Position numbers and translations under genes: made by a program. The notes below the pieces were generated by a model, which worked only from the letters and a program-made list of their open reading frames with translations, did not search any database and had not been told where the DNA came from. Shown piece by piece: positions 21,897 to 33,014 of a stretch of 64,000 nucleotides of DNA (positions are counted from its first letter, which is position 1; each line of letters opens with the position of its first letter). The stretch lies in NCBI GenBank assembly GCA_973895155.1, contig OZ316894.1, positions 17,546,001 through 17,610,000 on the forward strand, read 5' to 3'. Origin of the DNA: Marsupella aquatica (Eukaryota; Marchantiophyta).

Positions 21897-22975
21897 CGTT
21901 GGTACATATTTCGGGTTTTTCCGATGCTCTGTTTTCGGTCGGCAACACTTTCCGATACAGATCCGATCGGTATCCTCCGATTGTTTCTAAATCAGACATT
22001 TACCATACTTTTCACATCGGACAACTACTGTCCTGTTCTCTTACAATCGGACATACTATCCCATTTAGAAACTATCAGAAAAGTTCCCATTCAACCTGCA
22101 TCGGACAGTGAGACTGCCGCGAGGCAGGAGGCGTCCGATAATTATAAAAACGATATTGCATGGTGTTTCCAATGGAGTGAGGGCCTCATTCACAATTGGA
22201 GGACCCAAAAGGAACGTCACACTCAAAAGTGACCATAGTTTATTATGCTTTAGGATATCATTTTTAGGGTGTAATGAGATGATATAGAAAATTTGATGTA
22301 CTATACTTAATAAACATCCTATAGGTTGGTAGTATTCATTAAACTATCTAGCATTTGAGACTTTGAAGCTTTCCTTATATGTCCTTCAAAGATTGATAAA
22401 AGGACTTGTCACGCAACGGGTCACATCATTTCAGGACTCAAAAGGACTCTAAAAAATGCATTTTAGACAATAAAATTTTACCAAAGCATGCATACTAATA
22501 GCATAATCTCATATTTCAAAACTTAAATAGTGACACACACTAAATCTTTATGTACAGGACAAAAATAATCAATAATTTTGGCTTATTTAGGGCCATCAAT
22601 AACAGGATCCCTTAAAACAATTGAAAACTTGATGTATCTACATGGTGAGGTAGGTTACACCATGTAAAATAGTCTTGTGAAAAAAAATAGACTTAAATGT
22701 CTTGAGATAAAATCAAGATGAACGTTTTTCCATGTTACAAAAGTCATTTTTCACTAAAAAAGCATATTTTTGAGTCCTGAAAGTGGTTCCTGCGAGGTAC
22801 ACCCAATTGTGAATGAGGCCTGAGGGACGAATGTTATCCGATATTGTTTATATTGGAAATGGGTTCCGACTTTCTTCTGAAAAAATTACACGTACAGACT
22901 TTGTGTCCGATGTGAGAAAAATGGCAAGAGTTCCCGATACGTGGAGTATGGCATATGAGTTCCATTTCTTATAAT
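21895..22975. repeat. TCCGAT/ATCGGA-rich block with CACTA-like terminus
   Basis: The block starts CACGTTGGTACATATTTCGG, which aligns with CACTAGTACATTTTGAGG at 32220. After that, TCCGAT or ATCGGA and one-base variants recur in both orientations at short intervals, e.g. 21919-22040 and 22110-22135, and resume at 22837-22950 beyond a MITE insertion. Removing the insertion leaves about 440 bp, the same length as the block at 32220-32665. Arrays of short words in both orientations next to the termini are typical subterminal binding sites of CACTA transposases. The opposite terminus was not found. Confidence 0.65.
22182..22820. mobile_element. MITE-like element, 639 bp, inserted in a TCCGAT block
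   Basis: The ends are inverted copies: GGCCTCATTCACAATTGG at the left and CCAATTGTGAATGAGGCC at the right (position 22803-22820). TGAG directly flanks both sides (22178-22181 and 22821-22824). The interior is AT-rich with no coding capacity. A TCCGAT-rich sequence continues on both sides, so the element is a later insertion. The superfamily is not clear from a 4-bp duplication. Confidence 0.75.
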
Positions 22976-23103
22976 ATCAAAAATCTGGGTTTTCAGTAGA
23001 GTAGGGGTTTTTCTAGAGGTTTATCATTTTTCTTGTAAGGCATGTTGTGTTTCCGATTGGTTTTTGATTCCATTCCATTTGAAGTATGTGGGAACCCCGT
23101 TAA

Positions 23104-25500
23104 CACTAGTAGAAAATGGGGCCTTTTATGACTATGACACATATGACTGTTGTGCCCAAATGACAATATATTTTAATGACAGGACATGAATGACACATAA
23201 ATGACTGTCTATAATGACAGCCCGGTGAAAAAAATGACTAATAATTGCAATAGGGTCATTTAAACCAATGAGCCAAATGACCGTGACTACTATAATGACA
23301 ACACCAATGAGTTGTAGTCATTTTGGACAATCTTTGTCAATGACAAAAATGACAATAACCTTGTCATATCAATGTTTGACATTTGGGAAGTCATTTAGGA
23401 CAACGGTGACTAATGACTACTAAAACAAATATGGAAATATCAATGTTTAAAAATTTTAGTAGTCATTTAAACCTAAAGTGATAAATGACATGATAAACAA
23501 TATATGACTATTTTGAGGTCTAGAGTTTTAGTATATGATTTAACTTTGTAGGGTATTATATATTAGCTATCCAACACGCATGGTACTATAAAGACTAGGG
23601 GCACACACAAATTAGATTTTAAGTATATTTAGAGACTTAACAGATAACATTATCTGGTGTAGGTTTAGGGTTTAGGTGCTAGATGCCTGTATTTGCTATT
23701 GTCATTTTTCCAATTACGCGGACTGTTATTTGCAAAGAATTGTAAGTCATTTATGCTTTCACTCAACTTTCTAGTCATTTGACAAGTGCCACTAAATGAC
23801 ATGAAAACAAGTCATTTGGGATGTCAATGTTGTGGTCATGTATGTCATGCACAATATGACTCCTAAGGGCCTCCGGTGTCTGATTGGCCATAATGATGAT
23901 AGGGGCCAACCATTAGGGATGCTACCCACTCCACATGGTGCGGGATGTAGAAGGCATAAACTCTGGGCCACTAGTTATCGGGATTTGGCCTCGCTATAGT
24001 TTTTATGACCCAACTTTTGCACCTTGAAAGGGCATCACCCAACTTTTGGCAAAACACTCACAAGTTGTATGACTTTGGAGTCATTTGCCCAAACAGTTGC
24101 AAACCACACTCATTTTGTCATTTGTAAAGGATTTTGGGTCATTTGTGCGTGTGAATGAATATTTTTGTCATTTATGCAGTCTTTTGCACCTTTAAAACAC
24201 ACATTTTGCACCTTGGAAGAGCATCACCCAACTTTGGGCAAAACACTTCCAAGTTGTATGACTTTGGAGTCATTTGCTTGAAGGGGTGCAAACCACTATT
24301 GCTTGGTCATTTGGAAAGGAATTAGAGTCATTTGTGCACGTGACTAAGGGTTTTTGTCATTTTTGCAGTGCCTGGAGACGTCATTTGTGCAAATGACACA
24401 TAAATCAGTCATTCATGATGTCAATGTTGCAGTCATGCATGCCATGGGTAATATGACTTGTTTGGGCCTTCGGGGGCTGATTGGCAATATTTGTGATCGT
24501 AGCCGGCCATTAGGGATGCTATCCACTCCACATAGTGCGGGATAGGGTACTCTTGAACCTTGCGCCCGCCACTAGTTATGCCACTTTGCCTCCTAAAGGT
24601 TTTTTGTAGCCAACTTTTTGCATCTTGGAAGGGAATCACCCAACTTTGGGCAAAACACTCCCAAGTTGTATGACTTTGGAGTCATTTGCTTGAAGGGGTG
24701 CATACCACTCACATTTGGTCATTTGGAAAGGATTTAGAGTCATTTGTGCGCATGACTAAGGGTTTTTGTCATTTTGGGAGTACTGAGAGACGTCATTCGT
24801 GCAAATGACACAAAACTCAGTCATTCATGATGTCAATGTTGCAGTCATGCATGCCATGGGTAATATGACTTGTTTGGGCCTTCCAGGGCTGATTGGCAAT
24901 ATTTGTGATCGTAGCCGGCCATTAGGGATGCTATCCACTCCACATGGTGCGGGATAGGGTACTCTTCAACCCTCGACCACTAGTTATGACACTTTGTCTC
25001 CTAAAGGTTTTTTGTAGCCAACTTTTTGCACCAAGGAAGGGCACCGCCCAACTTTGGGCAAAACACTCCCATGTTGTATGACTTAGGAGTCATTTACCTA
25101 AAGTGGTCCATATCACTCCCATTTGGTCATACCCAAGGGATTCCGAGTCATTTTGCAAGTGAGTGCACTTTTTGGTGAATTGTGGAGTCCTCTAATACGT
25201 CATTTATGCATTTGATATGAAAATGAGTCATTGTTGATGTCAATGCGGCAGTCACGCATGCCATGGACAATATGACTCTTTGGGGGCTTGGATGTGGGAT
25301 TGGTCAGATTGGTGATAGGAGCCCACCATTAAGGATACTACCCACAAAGAATGTATTGCATTTGGCTATTATGGAGTGCCGTGAGTTTAGGTTTTGGGCA
25401 ATGACATCAAAACAAGTCATTTATGTTGTCAACCCTAGGACTGAGGACTATGAGATTAGTGATTTAATATGTGAGTGACTAATTTTATGAGAATGTCCAC
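23104..25500 (+). mobile_element. CACTA-type transposon end with GTCATTT/AATGACA array
   Basis: The sequence CACTAGTAGAAAATGGGGC at 23104 matches the usual plant CACTA terminus, preceded by TAA as a possible 3-bp target site. Beyond it, AATGACA, ATGACTA and GTCATTT recur in both orientations at intervals of about 10-40 bp up to 25.5 kb. This fits a subterminal repeat region. The partner terminus was not found in the window. The coding pieces at 28.5-31.5 kb could be its interior, but this is not shown. Confidence 0.65.
24190..25400 (+). repeat. Tandem array of a 408-bp unit
   Basis: Two closely similar consecutive units (about 24190-24597 and 24598-25005) and a more diverged third (25006-25400) lie head to tail. 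A still more diverged partial copy precedes them from about 23.78 kb. Landmarks repeated at 408-bp spacing include TTTTTTGTAGCCAACTTTTT, CCCAACTTTGGGCAAAACAC and GGCCATTAGGGATGCTA. The array lies inside the GTCATTT-rich region, so the words are repeated at two scales. Confidence 0.85.
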
Positions 25501-28500
25501 CAAATGACTTCCTCACTTAGGTAATTGTGACCTGTCAATGAGGATGTACATCCTAAACCTAGATGCATATGTTTGTAATTTGTTTTGTGTTACATGCATA
25601 TACTATTTGGGAATTTTGGCACCTAGGTTTCCACATCAATGGGTTTCAAAGGCCACCAGTACATTAAGTTTTTGAGTCACTGGTTATTGTAAATGGTAAT
25701 ACATACTTGTGACAAGTATTTGTGTCATCAAAAAAGCATTTGGCCCCAAACTTCCTCCATCTCCTAAAATTGATTGGCGAGGGGATAATAATGTTAGAGG
25801 GGTATTATGGAACCTGGAGATTGACTCCATTACTACCCTCAACATCCCAGTAAAATTCCCGTTGGTGTCCCAAAGCCTTATTTGCCAACCATGTGTCATC
25901 CTGTCATGCCCTGGCCCTATCTTCCTTGGATCCCACGAAACAATGCCCGGCCACATTGGATCCCATTTTCCCATAAGAAATTCAGACCTGGGTTTAGGGT
26001 CGCCCGTTCAGTCACACCGGTCACACAAGTCACAAGTTCACGTTGGGAGTTAAGGTATTCTTGTGAAGTTGAGCAGCGACTGGAGGTGCGAGTCAGGTCA
26101 CTGCTGCGAGTTGAGGTGCAAGGTCGCTGCTGAAGATCGGGGCTGAGTGGTGAGTTGAAGTGCAAGGTCGCTGCTGCGCGCAAGCTTGGTGCTGAGCAGT
26201 GAGTTGAGGTGCAAGGGCACTGCTGTGAGGTCGCTGCTACAAGGTTGTTGTGAGGTCATTGCTGTGAGGTCGCTGTGAGGTCACTGTTGTGTTTTAGGGC
26301 AAAGGAGTTGAGGTCCGCTGCGCCTATGTTTCTTGAAGGTCGTGCGTGCTGCTCCCCATCTTTTCAGTGTGGATGGAGTGTGGCTCGGTCTCTTGCGCTT
26401 AGTCTCTGCATTCCATCCGCAAGCCATTTGCGAGGTGGGACTGATCGGTGAGGACAGTGGGATTGATTCGAAGCTGTGCACTGTGAATAGGGAGGCATTT
26501 GCGTTTGGGACTAGCTTTGGCCGTGGGTTGTCATTAGGGAAAAACCAGGTGAAAGGGAGCTCAAGCTGCGCGCACTTGGGCATTAATGCTAATCGTCCTG
26601 CATGTTGGAGCTGCAACGTGAACGAGAGTTCTGCTCTACGCCTTTGGCTAGAGCTACGGAGGGAGTTGTTGCAACACCACTGCCTTTACCTGCTACCATT
26701 TCATCCACGTCGAATACAACGCGTCTCTGAGGTATCTTGGATAGTTGTGCATTCTTTGTCCACCTGCTGTGCTTCTTTCCCCTGCCGGCCATGCTTTGAT
26801 TTCATGCTTCCTGTCCCCTTTGCCATGCTGCAAATTTAGCGCTTTTGCTTCCCCTTTGCTGGATGCTGCCAGTTACAATCGTAAATTGAAGTTCTCCCTT
26901 TCCAATGCGCCTAGTATTAGTCCCAACCTCATTTGCCATTCAGTTATGTACATCAAGCTTGTGTAAGTGTGTCACTATTTCCGACCCCTGCCTAAATGTT
27001 CTACCTTGGGTACCTTGCTATGAGGTACTTTGTTGTCTCTCATTTCCGAGTCCTTGTTTGCTGGAATTTGCTCTTCAATCATGAAAAACAAAGATACCAG
27101 CATTTTGTACCAAACCTGAGCTGCTGGAATGTTATTGATCTCTGTAGGGTTGGGATTGTTGCTTTGTTGGCTTGGGATTCACAGTCCCTGTATAATGTTC
27201 ACTGATTTGTTTCTGTCATTGTCTGGCCATGGTCCAAGTTTTGTCTTTTGGTATACTGCGCTTACTATGCAATGTCGTGCAGTATACTTGTTTCCTGCAA
27301 ATTGAACATTGAGCCAATTGGAGGTGGACATTGGAGTTGCAACAACCTACAAGGTTAGTTGTGCTAATCTTGAATCCGTTGTAGTCAGCGCCCCCCTCCC
27401 TCACAAAAAGTTGCGGTCCTGTCTATCCCCGGTCTCTTTTGAATTGAAGACCAAGCTCTGTTTGACAACATCTAATTTCCTATGTAGCGGTAGGTCTCTG
27501 TTGCTTTTCCGACGGATTGCTTGCTCAAGCTTAGGGAAAGAATTGATATATTTGCCTTCTATCCTACTCCTTCACCTGCAAGCATTGACTTTTTTTAATG
27601 TTTTTTCAAAGTAGCCACTAAATACTGTGTGACTACTAAGGTTTGCTCGCTGTGAGGAGATCCATGATAGTTTTGACTCTTCCCAAATCTTACCTATGTT
27701 GGAACCACATTGGACATACATATCTACAGACACTAGTTGTTGCCGAGGTGCGATTGGAGCTGCATTCCTGCTTGCATTTCCGCTTGCATCAATTTTGAGG
27801 ATTCTAAGGAAGATTGGACCTCTGTTTGGTAGTGGTGCTACCTAACAAGGGTCCAGTGGAGGTGGGCTTGCTCCAGTTTTGCTTGCATTATTGTCGTGTG
27901 TCTATTGTCATTATTGGTTTGTTGTTGAGATTATCTGAGAAACCCCCATTGTCTTGAGAAGAGATGCTGGGAGTGATTTGTAGGATGTGTTTGAATTGCA
28001 AACTTTTTCGGATTAATTTTTGCTATTCAAAATTACCTTGTCTGTCTGTTGATCCCATCAAATATAATATGTCTTTGTTGATCCATCACTGAAAAAAGCC
28101 CGACTCTACATGGAGTTAAATGAACCAAAGTAAGAGTTGTTGCTGAGGTTCTACCTGAGCCACTGCATTGAGCCATGTTTGCTCTTCTACTCGTATTTTT
28201 TTTGTTTCTCAACACCTCTAATAGAAATCGAGTACATAGGAATTTAGAGGCAGCATTGGTAATTCCTTGATTGATCACTACACTTACCAAGTATGCTTAT
28301 ATTGTTGCTCTCTGCGCAGAACACATAAACCGGAGCCAAGTTATTTTTTACATTGCTTCTACTCCGTGAGACTGAGTTGGGCAGGACATCTTTTGACGTG
28401 TACTTAAACCTCAGATTACGGTAAGTACACTACGCATACCATCTTTGTACTTGTTTGTTGCCCTTCTCCAAAGACTTCTTGTAATATTTAAGGTAATTAA

Positions 28501-28524
28501 GCAGATCCACACATCACATCAGGC
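25501..28524. other. Non-coding DNA with a GGTCGCTGCTG minisatellite
   Basis: A degenerate tandem repeat with unit near GAGTTGAGGTGCAAGGTCGCTGCTG covers about 26050-26290. Downstream a 168-codon frame (26333-26839) shows no domain. It may be chance or a lost exon. The rest shows no gene. It could be an intron-rich 5' region of the genes that start at 28.5 kb. Confidence 0.5.
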
Positions 28525-29221
28525 ATGGCACGGGCTGCTGCTGCCTGGCTGGATCCAAAGTTTGCCCATAAAGAGCACCTTCGCATGGATCCCCTTGTTG
28601 TTTTGAATGTGATGAGGGAGGTACTGTTTTGTTCTGCGATGGGCCTTGCAGTTGTCATTTCCATTACTTAGTTGCTGGGCAGGATCCCGAGGAGCCTGAT
28701 GGCCATGGGTCTGAGTGCACACGCATTGCCATTTCTAAAGGGCATGATTGGGCCAAGGAGTGGCTCTATGAACTCTGCCAACAGAACCGAGGTCGTTGCT
28801 TTGCTTGTGGACTACTTGGCCGAACCCTAAAGCTCACTATAGATGAGCCCCTTGTGGTTCAATGTGCACAAGATGATTGCTTTTCTTTCTATCACGTGGA
28901 TTGTCTGCGGACCATACTGAGGGCAAGGGAGTTGCCTCTCTTGGGGTATGCAGAGAACTTAGATGCACATCCCGCTGCTCTGATATGCCCAAGGCATTAT
29001 TGTGATGTTTGCAAGGAGTATCGGGATGGCATCTAGGAATTTATCCAGTGTCGTAGGTGCCCTCGTGCGTGGTGCAGGGATGAGGGACCAGAGGCAAACA
29101 AACACCTCAAGAGAGGGGTGAAGGGTAGAGAAACGTGGGATATTGGACCATGGCGTATGGTGTACTGCAATCGCCATGTCATTCCAGAGGGTTCTGAGGT
29201 GCCACCACATGATTTCAAATA
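28525..29221 (+). pseudogene. EDM2/NSD-like PHD zinc-finger module
   Basis: Exon 1 (28525-28620, 32 codons) and exon 2 (from 28683) join in phase at good GT-AG sites. Exon 2 encodes a Cys/His-rich region with CFACGLLG, FYHVDCL, CPRHYCDVCKEY, QCRRCPRAWC and YCNRHVIP. Spacing and sequence resemble the PHD plus C5HCH fingers of plant EDM2 and NSD-type chromatin proteins, which read histone marks. An in-frame TAG at 29034-29036 cuts the second finger, after which the same frame continues to a stop at 29219-29221. The copy is therefore probably inactive, unless a short intron removes the stop. It sits in transposon-dense DNA upstream of another zinc-cluster ORF. Confidence 0.65.
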
Positions 29222-29649
29222 GATCCTAATTAAGCCTTCAGTTGTGTAGAAAACACTGCATAGTACAAAGTATACTGAACTTAAAATGGGCTAAGGACTT
29301 ATGGAAGTATACTAGACATAAAAAAATGGACTAACTTAGGGGCACAGTGGAGCACCTGAGTTTTTGGTTGGATGAAAATGGAGTACTGTGTCAAGTTGGA
29401 TTCAATGCCAGACTAAGCTGAATTGGACTAAAGTTATAGGATGATTGTATGAAATGGACTAAATTGTTTGATTGTATGAAAAGGACTGAATTGTCTGATT
29501 GTATGAAGTGGACTACACTGTCTAATGGACTAAACTCAAATGGACTAAACTGTGTGATTGTATGAAATAGTTGAATGCTAAATTGTTACATGAAATTCAT
29601 TGAAGCGTTTGGGTTGGATAAGCTATTGCTTCTTGTATTTGTTACAGTG
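29222..29649. other. AT-rich intron-like sequence
   Basis: A repeated phrase GGACTAAATTGT / GTATGAAATGGACTA occurs several times at 29.33-29.57 kb, on an AT-rich background. No gene is seen. It may be an intron before the next ORF. Confidence 0.45.
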
Positions 29650-30096
29650 ATGCCAAGGACGCGCAGCAGCTTGGGAGCTGACCTTGAAGGTAGAGCTAAG
29701 AGGCTACGCCTGAAGCTGAGTGGAATGAGGTTGGTCCCTGCCAGTTCTGCTGTGCAATGGGAGTTTTCGCCTGTAAATAGAGACACGTACAGTCGGCCCA
29801 TTACTCTGCATGCTCCACCCTTGCCCATAGGTTTTTGTATTGTGGCAGTTGATAATGGAGAGGTACAACCAGAGCAGATATGCTACTCTGCCTGTATCCA
29901 CAGTTGTGAGGATTTTTGCCCAAAATGTCGAGTGCGTCCAGGGGATATATATAGGCGGGATGGATACAATAGGCTGCAGAGGAGGTGTGCCTGTATAATG
30001 TTCCACCATGATGAGCTAGTCTTGGGACCAGGGGTTGAGACTGTTTGCCCTAGAGTAGAGCAACACTTCGTGGAGAAAGACCAGTATCAATTTTGA
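29650..30096 (+). CDS. Cys-rich ORF of unknown function, probable exon
   Basis: The open frame starts after an acceptor-like TTTGTTACAG and encodes about 148 residues. It has a basic N-terminal stretch, then CPKCRVRPGDIY and RRCACIMFHH. The four cysteines and neighbouring histidines could bind zinc. I do not recognise the family. It lies between the PHD-like module and a zinc-cluster ORF on the same strand, so all three may be exons of one transposon-borne gene. Confidence 0.4.
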   Translation: MPRTRSSLGADLEGRAKRLRLKLSGMRLVPASSAVQWEFSPVNRDTYSRPITLHAPPLPIGFCIVAVDNGEVQPEQICYSACIHSCEDFCPKCRVRPGDIYRRDGYNRLQRRCACIMFHHDELVLGPGVETVCPRVEQHFVEKDQYQF

Positions 30097-31070
30097 TTGT
30101 ATGATGACTGTTAAAAGTGTCAGTGGCAAACATGTGAAGAGCCTGAATGGAGATACATAACAAAAAAACTAAAAAACATCACACTGACCTGAGCAAGACC
30201 TAAAATCCACCCAAGGTCTTAAAAATTTTGTTGTCCCTTTTCAGGGATCTGGCCATAAGAAGGCAAACTTCACTTAATGTCTTTCAAGTATTGTAGTATT
30301 GCCTTTCTAAACCCACAGCCTTAAGAACGCTCTCAACCCGGGTCTCTGAACTTTCTCAAACTTTCTCATTTTTGATAATTTTGAAGACTGAGTGTGTATT
30401 TCATTCTTACTACTGCACAAAAACACTATATATGCTTAATTAAATATGTACATTACATGAAACCCTTCTGGAATCTATTCTAGTACCTGCCCACAACAAA
30501 CTGCCTTGATGAAGAGGATCATTTCAACAAATGAATTCAAAAGACAAAGAATGAAGGAGGGGATTGTTGGACATTATGATTAATGTTTGTTATTGTACTC
30601 ACTGTTTTGAAGGGTCCGAGATTGCTGACTACTGTGAACACCCTTGCCCTAAATCTGGTTGAGGTAGGCCTTTATTTGGTTTTGTAAACTTTTGTCATTT
30701 TGATTTGTACAATTCAGGTCTCCTTCAAATACCCAATGCCACTTACAATATGAAATGAGATTAGGTAACGTACCCCAAGTAAATAATTTCTGACCAAGTT
30801 GCTAATATGTCATCTGTTTACCTGTTGTTGGCATGCATGAACTATTCTATTGGCAAACGGGGCTAAAGTGGGAGCTGCCTTTACCTCAGTTGGAGTCCAG
30901 TACCTCAAATGTATGTCTAATTCTTCACTTGTGCATACATTTGCTTCACATGACGCTCTAGAAGATGGTATGGAAGGGTTTTGGAGTTGTCTAGAACAAT
31001 TCATATGCTCTGCAAGATGTCAAAGAAGAAAGATGTGCAACTGTGTTTTTGATTAGGTAGTGCTGCAATC
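30097..31070. other. Non-coding, possible intron
   Basis: No gene is recognised. Short ORFs here lack domain features. Confidence 0.4.
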
Positions 31071-31540
31071 ATGGCTTCTTCTAGCCAGGTTGGGTCACAT
31101 AACACTGCATATACAACAGAGGCAGACAACCTGAGAAGTTTACCTCTTTCCCATCCACGTCAAATACAGCGTCGTGATGATAACTTATGGGCTCGGGAAC
31201 AGACAACTTGCTCTGGTAGTGCTGATCATAGAATGTATTGCTCTTGCATGGAATGCAAAGGGATTGTTAAGACTACTCGAAAGACCAGTCGACAACATCT
31301 TCTTAAATATGGCCGCTACCCTGCCTGTCGAGTGTGGGTAGGAGAGGGTGAAGACTCTTTTGATGAGGAGTGGAGATCCAATTACATCCGTAACTCTGGT
31401 CCAGAGGCACTGAGGGCAGGAATGTCTCGAGAGGCATTCCACTCAGGCCAGCCATCAATAGATGTTGAAGAGCAGGTCAGAGTTTTACTTCAGGAGACAT
31501 TGGCAAGAGCTTCTAAAGAGTCTGACGAATATCACTACAA
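31071..31540 (+). pseudogene. Zinc-cluster ORF of a CACTA-type protein, truncated
   Basis: The frame begins MASSSQVGSH and includes CSCMECKG followed about 20 residues later by HLLKYGRYP. A similar block with CWCLRCKGL and HIENYGRH occurs at 37.07-37.18 kb, ahead of the SET and tnp2 region. It also recalls the N-terminal zinc-binding part of plant tnp2 proteins. Recognisable coding sequence ends near 31540. There CACTACCTACACC begins an unrelated block rich in TTCGCA/GCGAT words, so the ORF appears cut by an insertion. Confidence 0.55.
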
Positions 31541-31975
31541 CACTACCTACACCTTTTGCAAACTTGAAAGCATCGCAAACAACAAAGGAAATCGAAAAAC
31601 AAAACTCGCCTTTGTGAAGTATCGCGCATCGCAATAGAATCGCGAACTGCAAAGCCCAAAGGTTCGCATCCGGTCTTTTGCAAGACCTTCGCAAGCCCTT
31701 TGCAACTTGCGACACGAATAGAATCGCAAAGGACTCACATTTAAGCAACTCCATGGGCATCGCGATAGGCTTGCGATAATAATCGATCAGTTCCATATTT
31801 GCGATTCCACGAGTTTGGTAATATTTTTGCGATATTCAATGAATGGTTGTTATGCCATGAAGATCGCTTCGCATTTGTGTGAAGTTATGTGGTTCGCATA
31901 ATGTTTGCGATACCTTTAGTATGGTAAATATGCGATTTGGGTTGTTCGCATATGTTTTGCAAGCTGTCTTGAGGC
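31541..31975. repeat. TTCGCA/GCGAT-rich block with possible CACTA terminus
   Basis: The block begins CACTACCTACACCTTTTGC inside an ORF. After that, GCGAT, ATCGC, TTCGCA and TTGCAA recur in both orientations every 10-30 bp until about 31975. This resembles the TCCGAT and GTCATTT blocks in design but with another word. A smaller patch of the same words lies at 3520-3620. Confidence 0.6.
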
Positions 31976-32219
31976 TAGGATTTAGATTTAGAGTTTTGAA
32001 CTATGGTTGGGGTCTTGTTGTCCAACACGGAGAATGAGGTCTGAATCAAAATTGCTTTATAGAAAATTGATAGGTACACAGAAATTAGGGTTTCCTAAAC
32101 CCTAAACCCTAGATGGGTGTCATATGACAAGCTAGGTCCCTATAAGACTACCCATATCAAAACTATATACTACACTAAGTAAATGGGCATCCCATGGGCA
32201 CTACACCACCAAGCTCTAG
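31976..32219. other. Short non-coding spacer
   Basis: AT-rich sequence containing a small CCTAAACCCTAAACCCTA telomere-like patch near 32095-32112. No gene is seen. Confidence 0.4.
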
Positions 32220-32665
32220 CACTAGTACATTTTGAGGCATTTTACCGATTGTATTTCCATCGGACGCCTTCTAGAAATCCGACGCGGAAATCTCACCTGT
32301 CTGATACCAAAAAGAATCGCATTTTCCGATATACTTTTTATCGGAAAATGACAATCGGAAACTAATCAGAACTACCGATACCAAAACATTCGGGAGTTCC
32401 ATCGTCTAAACTGTCGGGAAACACTATGTCCGATGCCCGCTTAATCGGATGTCTGTTCCACGCATTTTCTGTTAATGGAGGCGTTCGATTCTAGACCGAT
32501 ATTCTGGACATGGAAATGCCCGATTGTTTTAACATCGGAATTGTCCGATGTTATTTGGAACGGAAATTGCGATTATAGTAGAATCGGACTTTGCAATACG
32601 TTTGGGATGGAAAAGTACGATGATTGTGGCATCGGATATGGATCGGTATCTACCGGAAACTATTT
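32220..32665. repeat. TCCGAT/ATCGGA block with CACTAGTACA terminus
   Basis: The block starts CACTAGTACATTTTGAGG and then contains more than a dozen TCCGAT, ATCGGA and one-base variants in both orientations. It is the same length and design as the block at 21895 and shares its terminal sequence. Smaller patches at 34675-34770 and 36030-36130 suggest that the sequence between 32.2 and about 36.2 kb is one degenerate CACTA-like element with subterminal arrays at both sides. Confidence 0.65.
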
Positions 32666-33014
32666 GGCTAGCTTGATTGGGCCTATTTTAAATGGGGGGC
32701 TAATTGGGGGTTTAATTGGGGTGCAATTTAATTCTTTAATTGAGTTTTTATCTAGGGTTTAGAGAGGTCATTTAGTCAAGAGAGACTATCAATTTTGATT
32801 GCACACTATGTACCTTGAAACCCGGGCATGACACGGCGTAACTATATCTTATATACAAAAATGAAATATCCAGGGCAAAAGTACAAAAAATGGAGAACAT
32901 CTCCATGCATAGTGCCAGCTATGCTAAAGGCTGGGCATATCAAATGGACATAATGCCCTCCAACTGTCCACCTCGCTAGCCTGGTACTAGATCTATACAT
33001 GTCTACCTAGTCCA

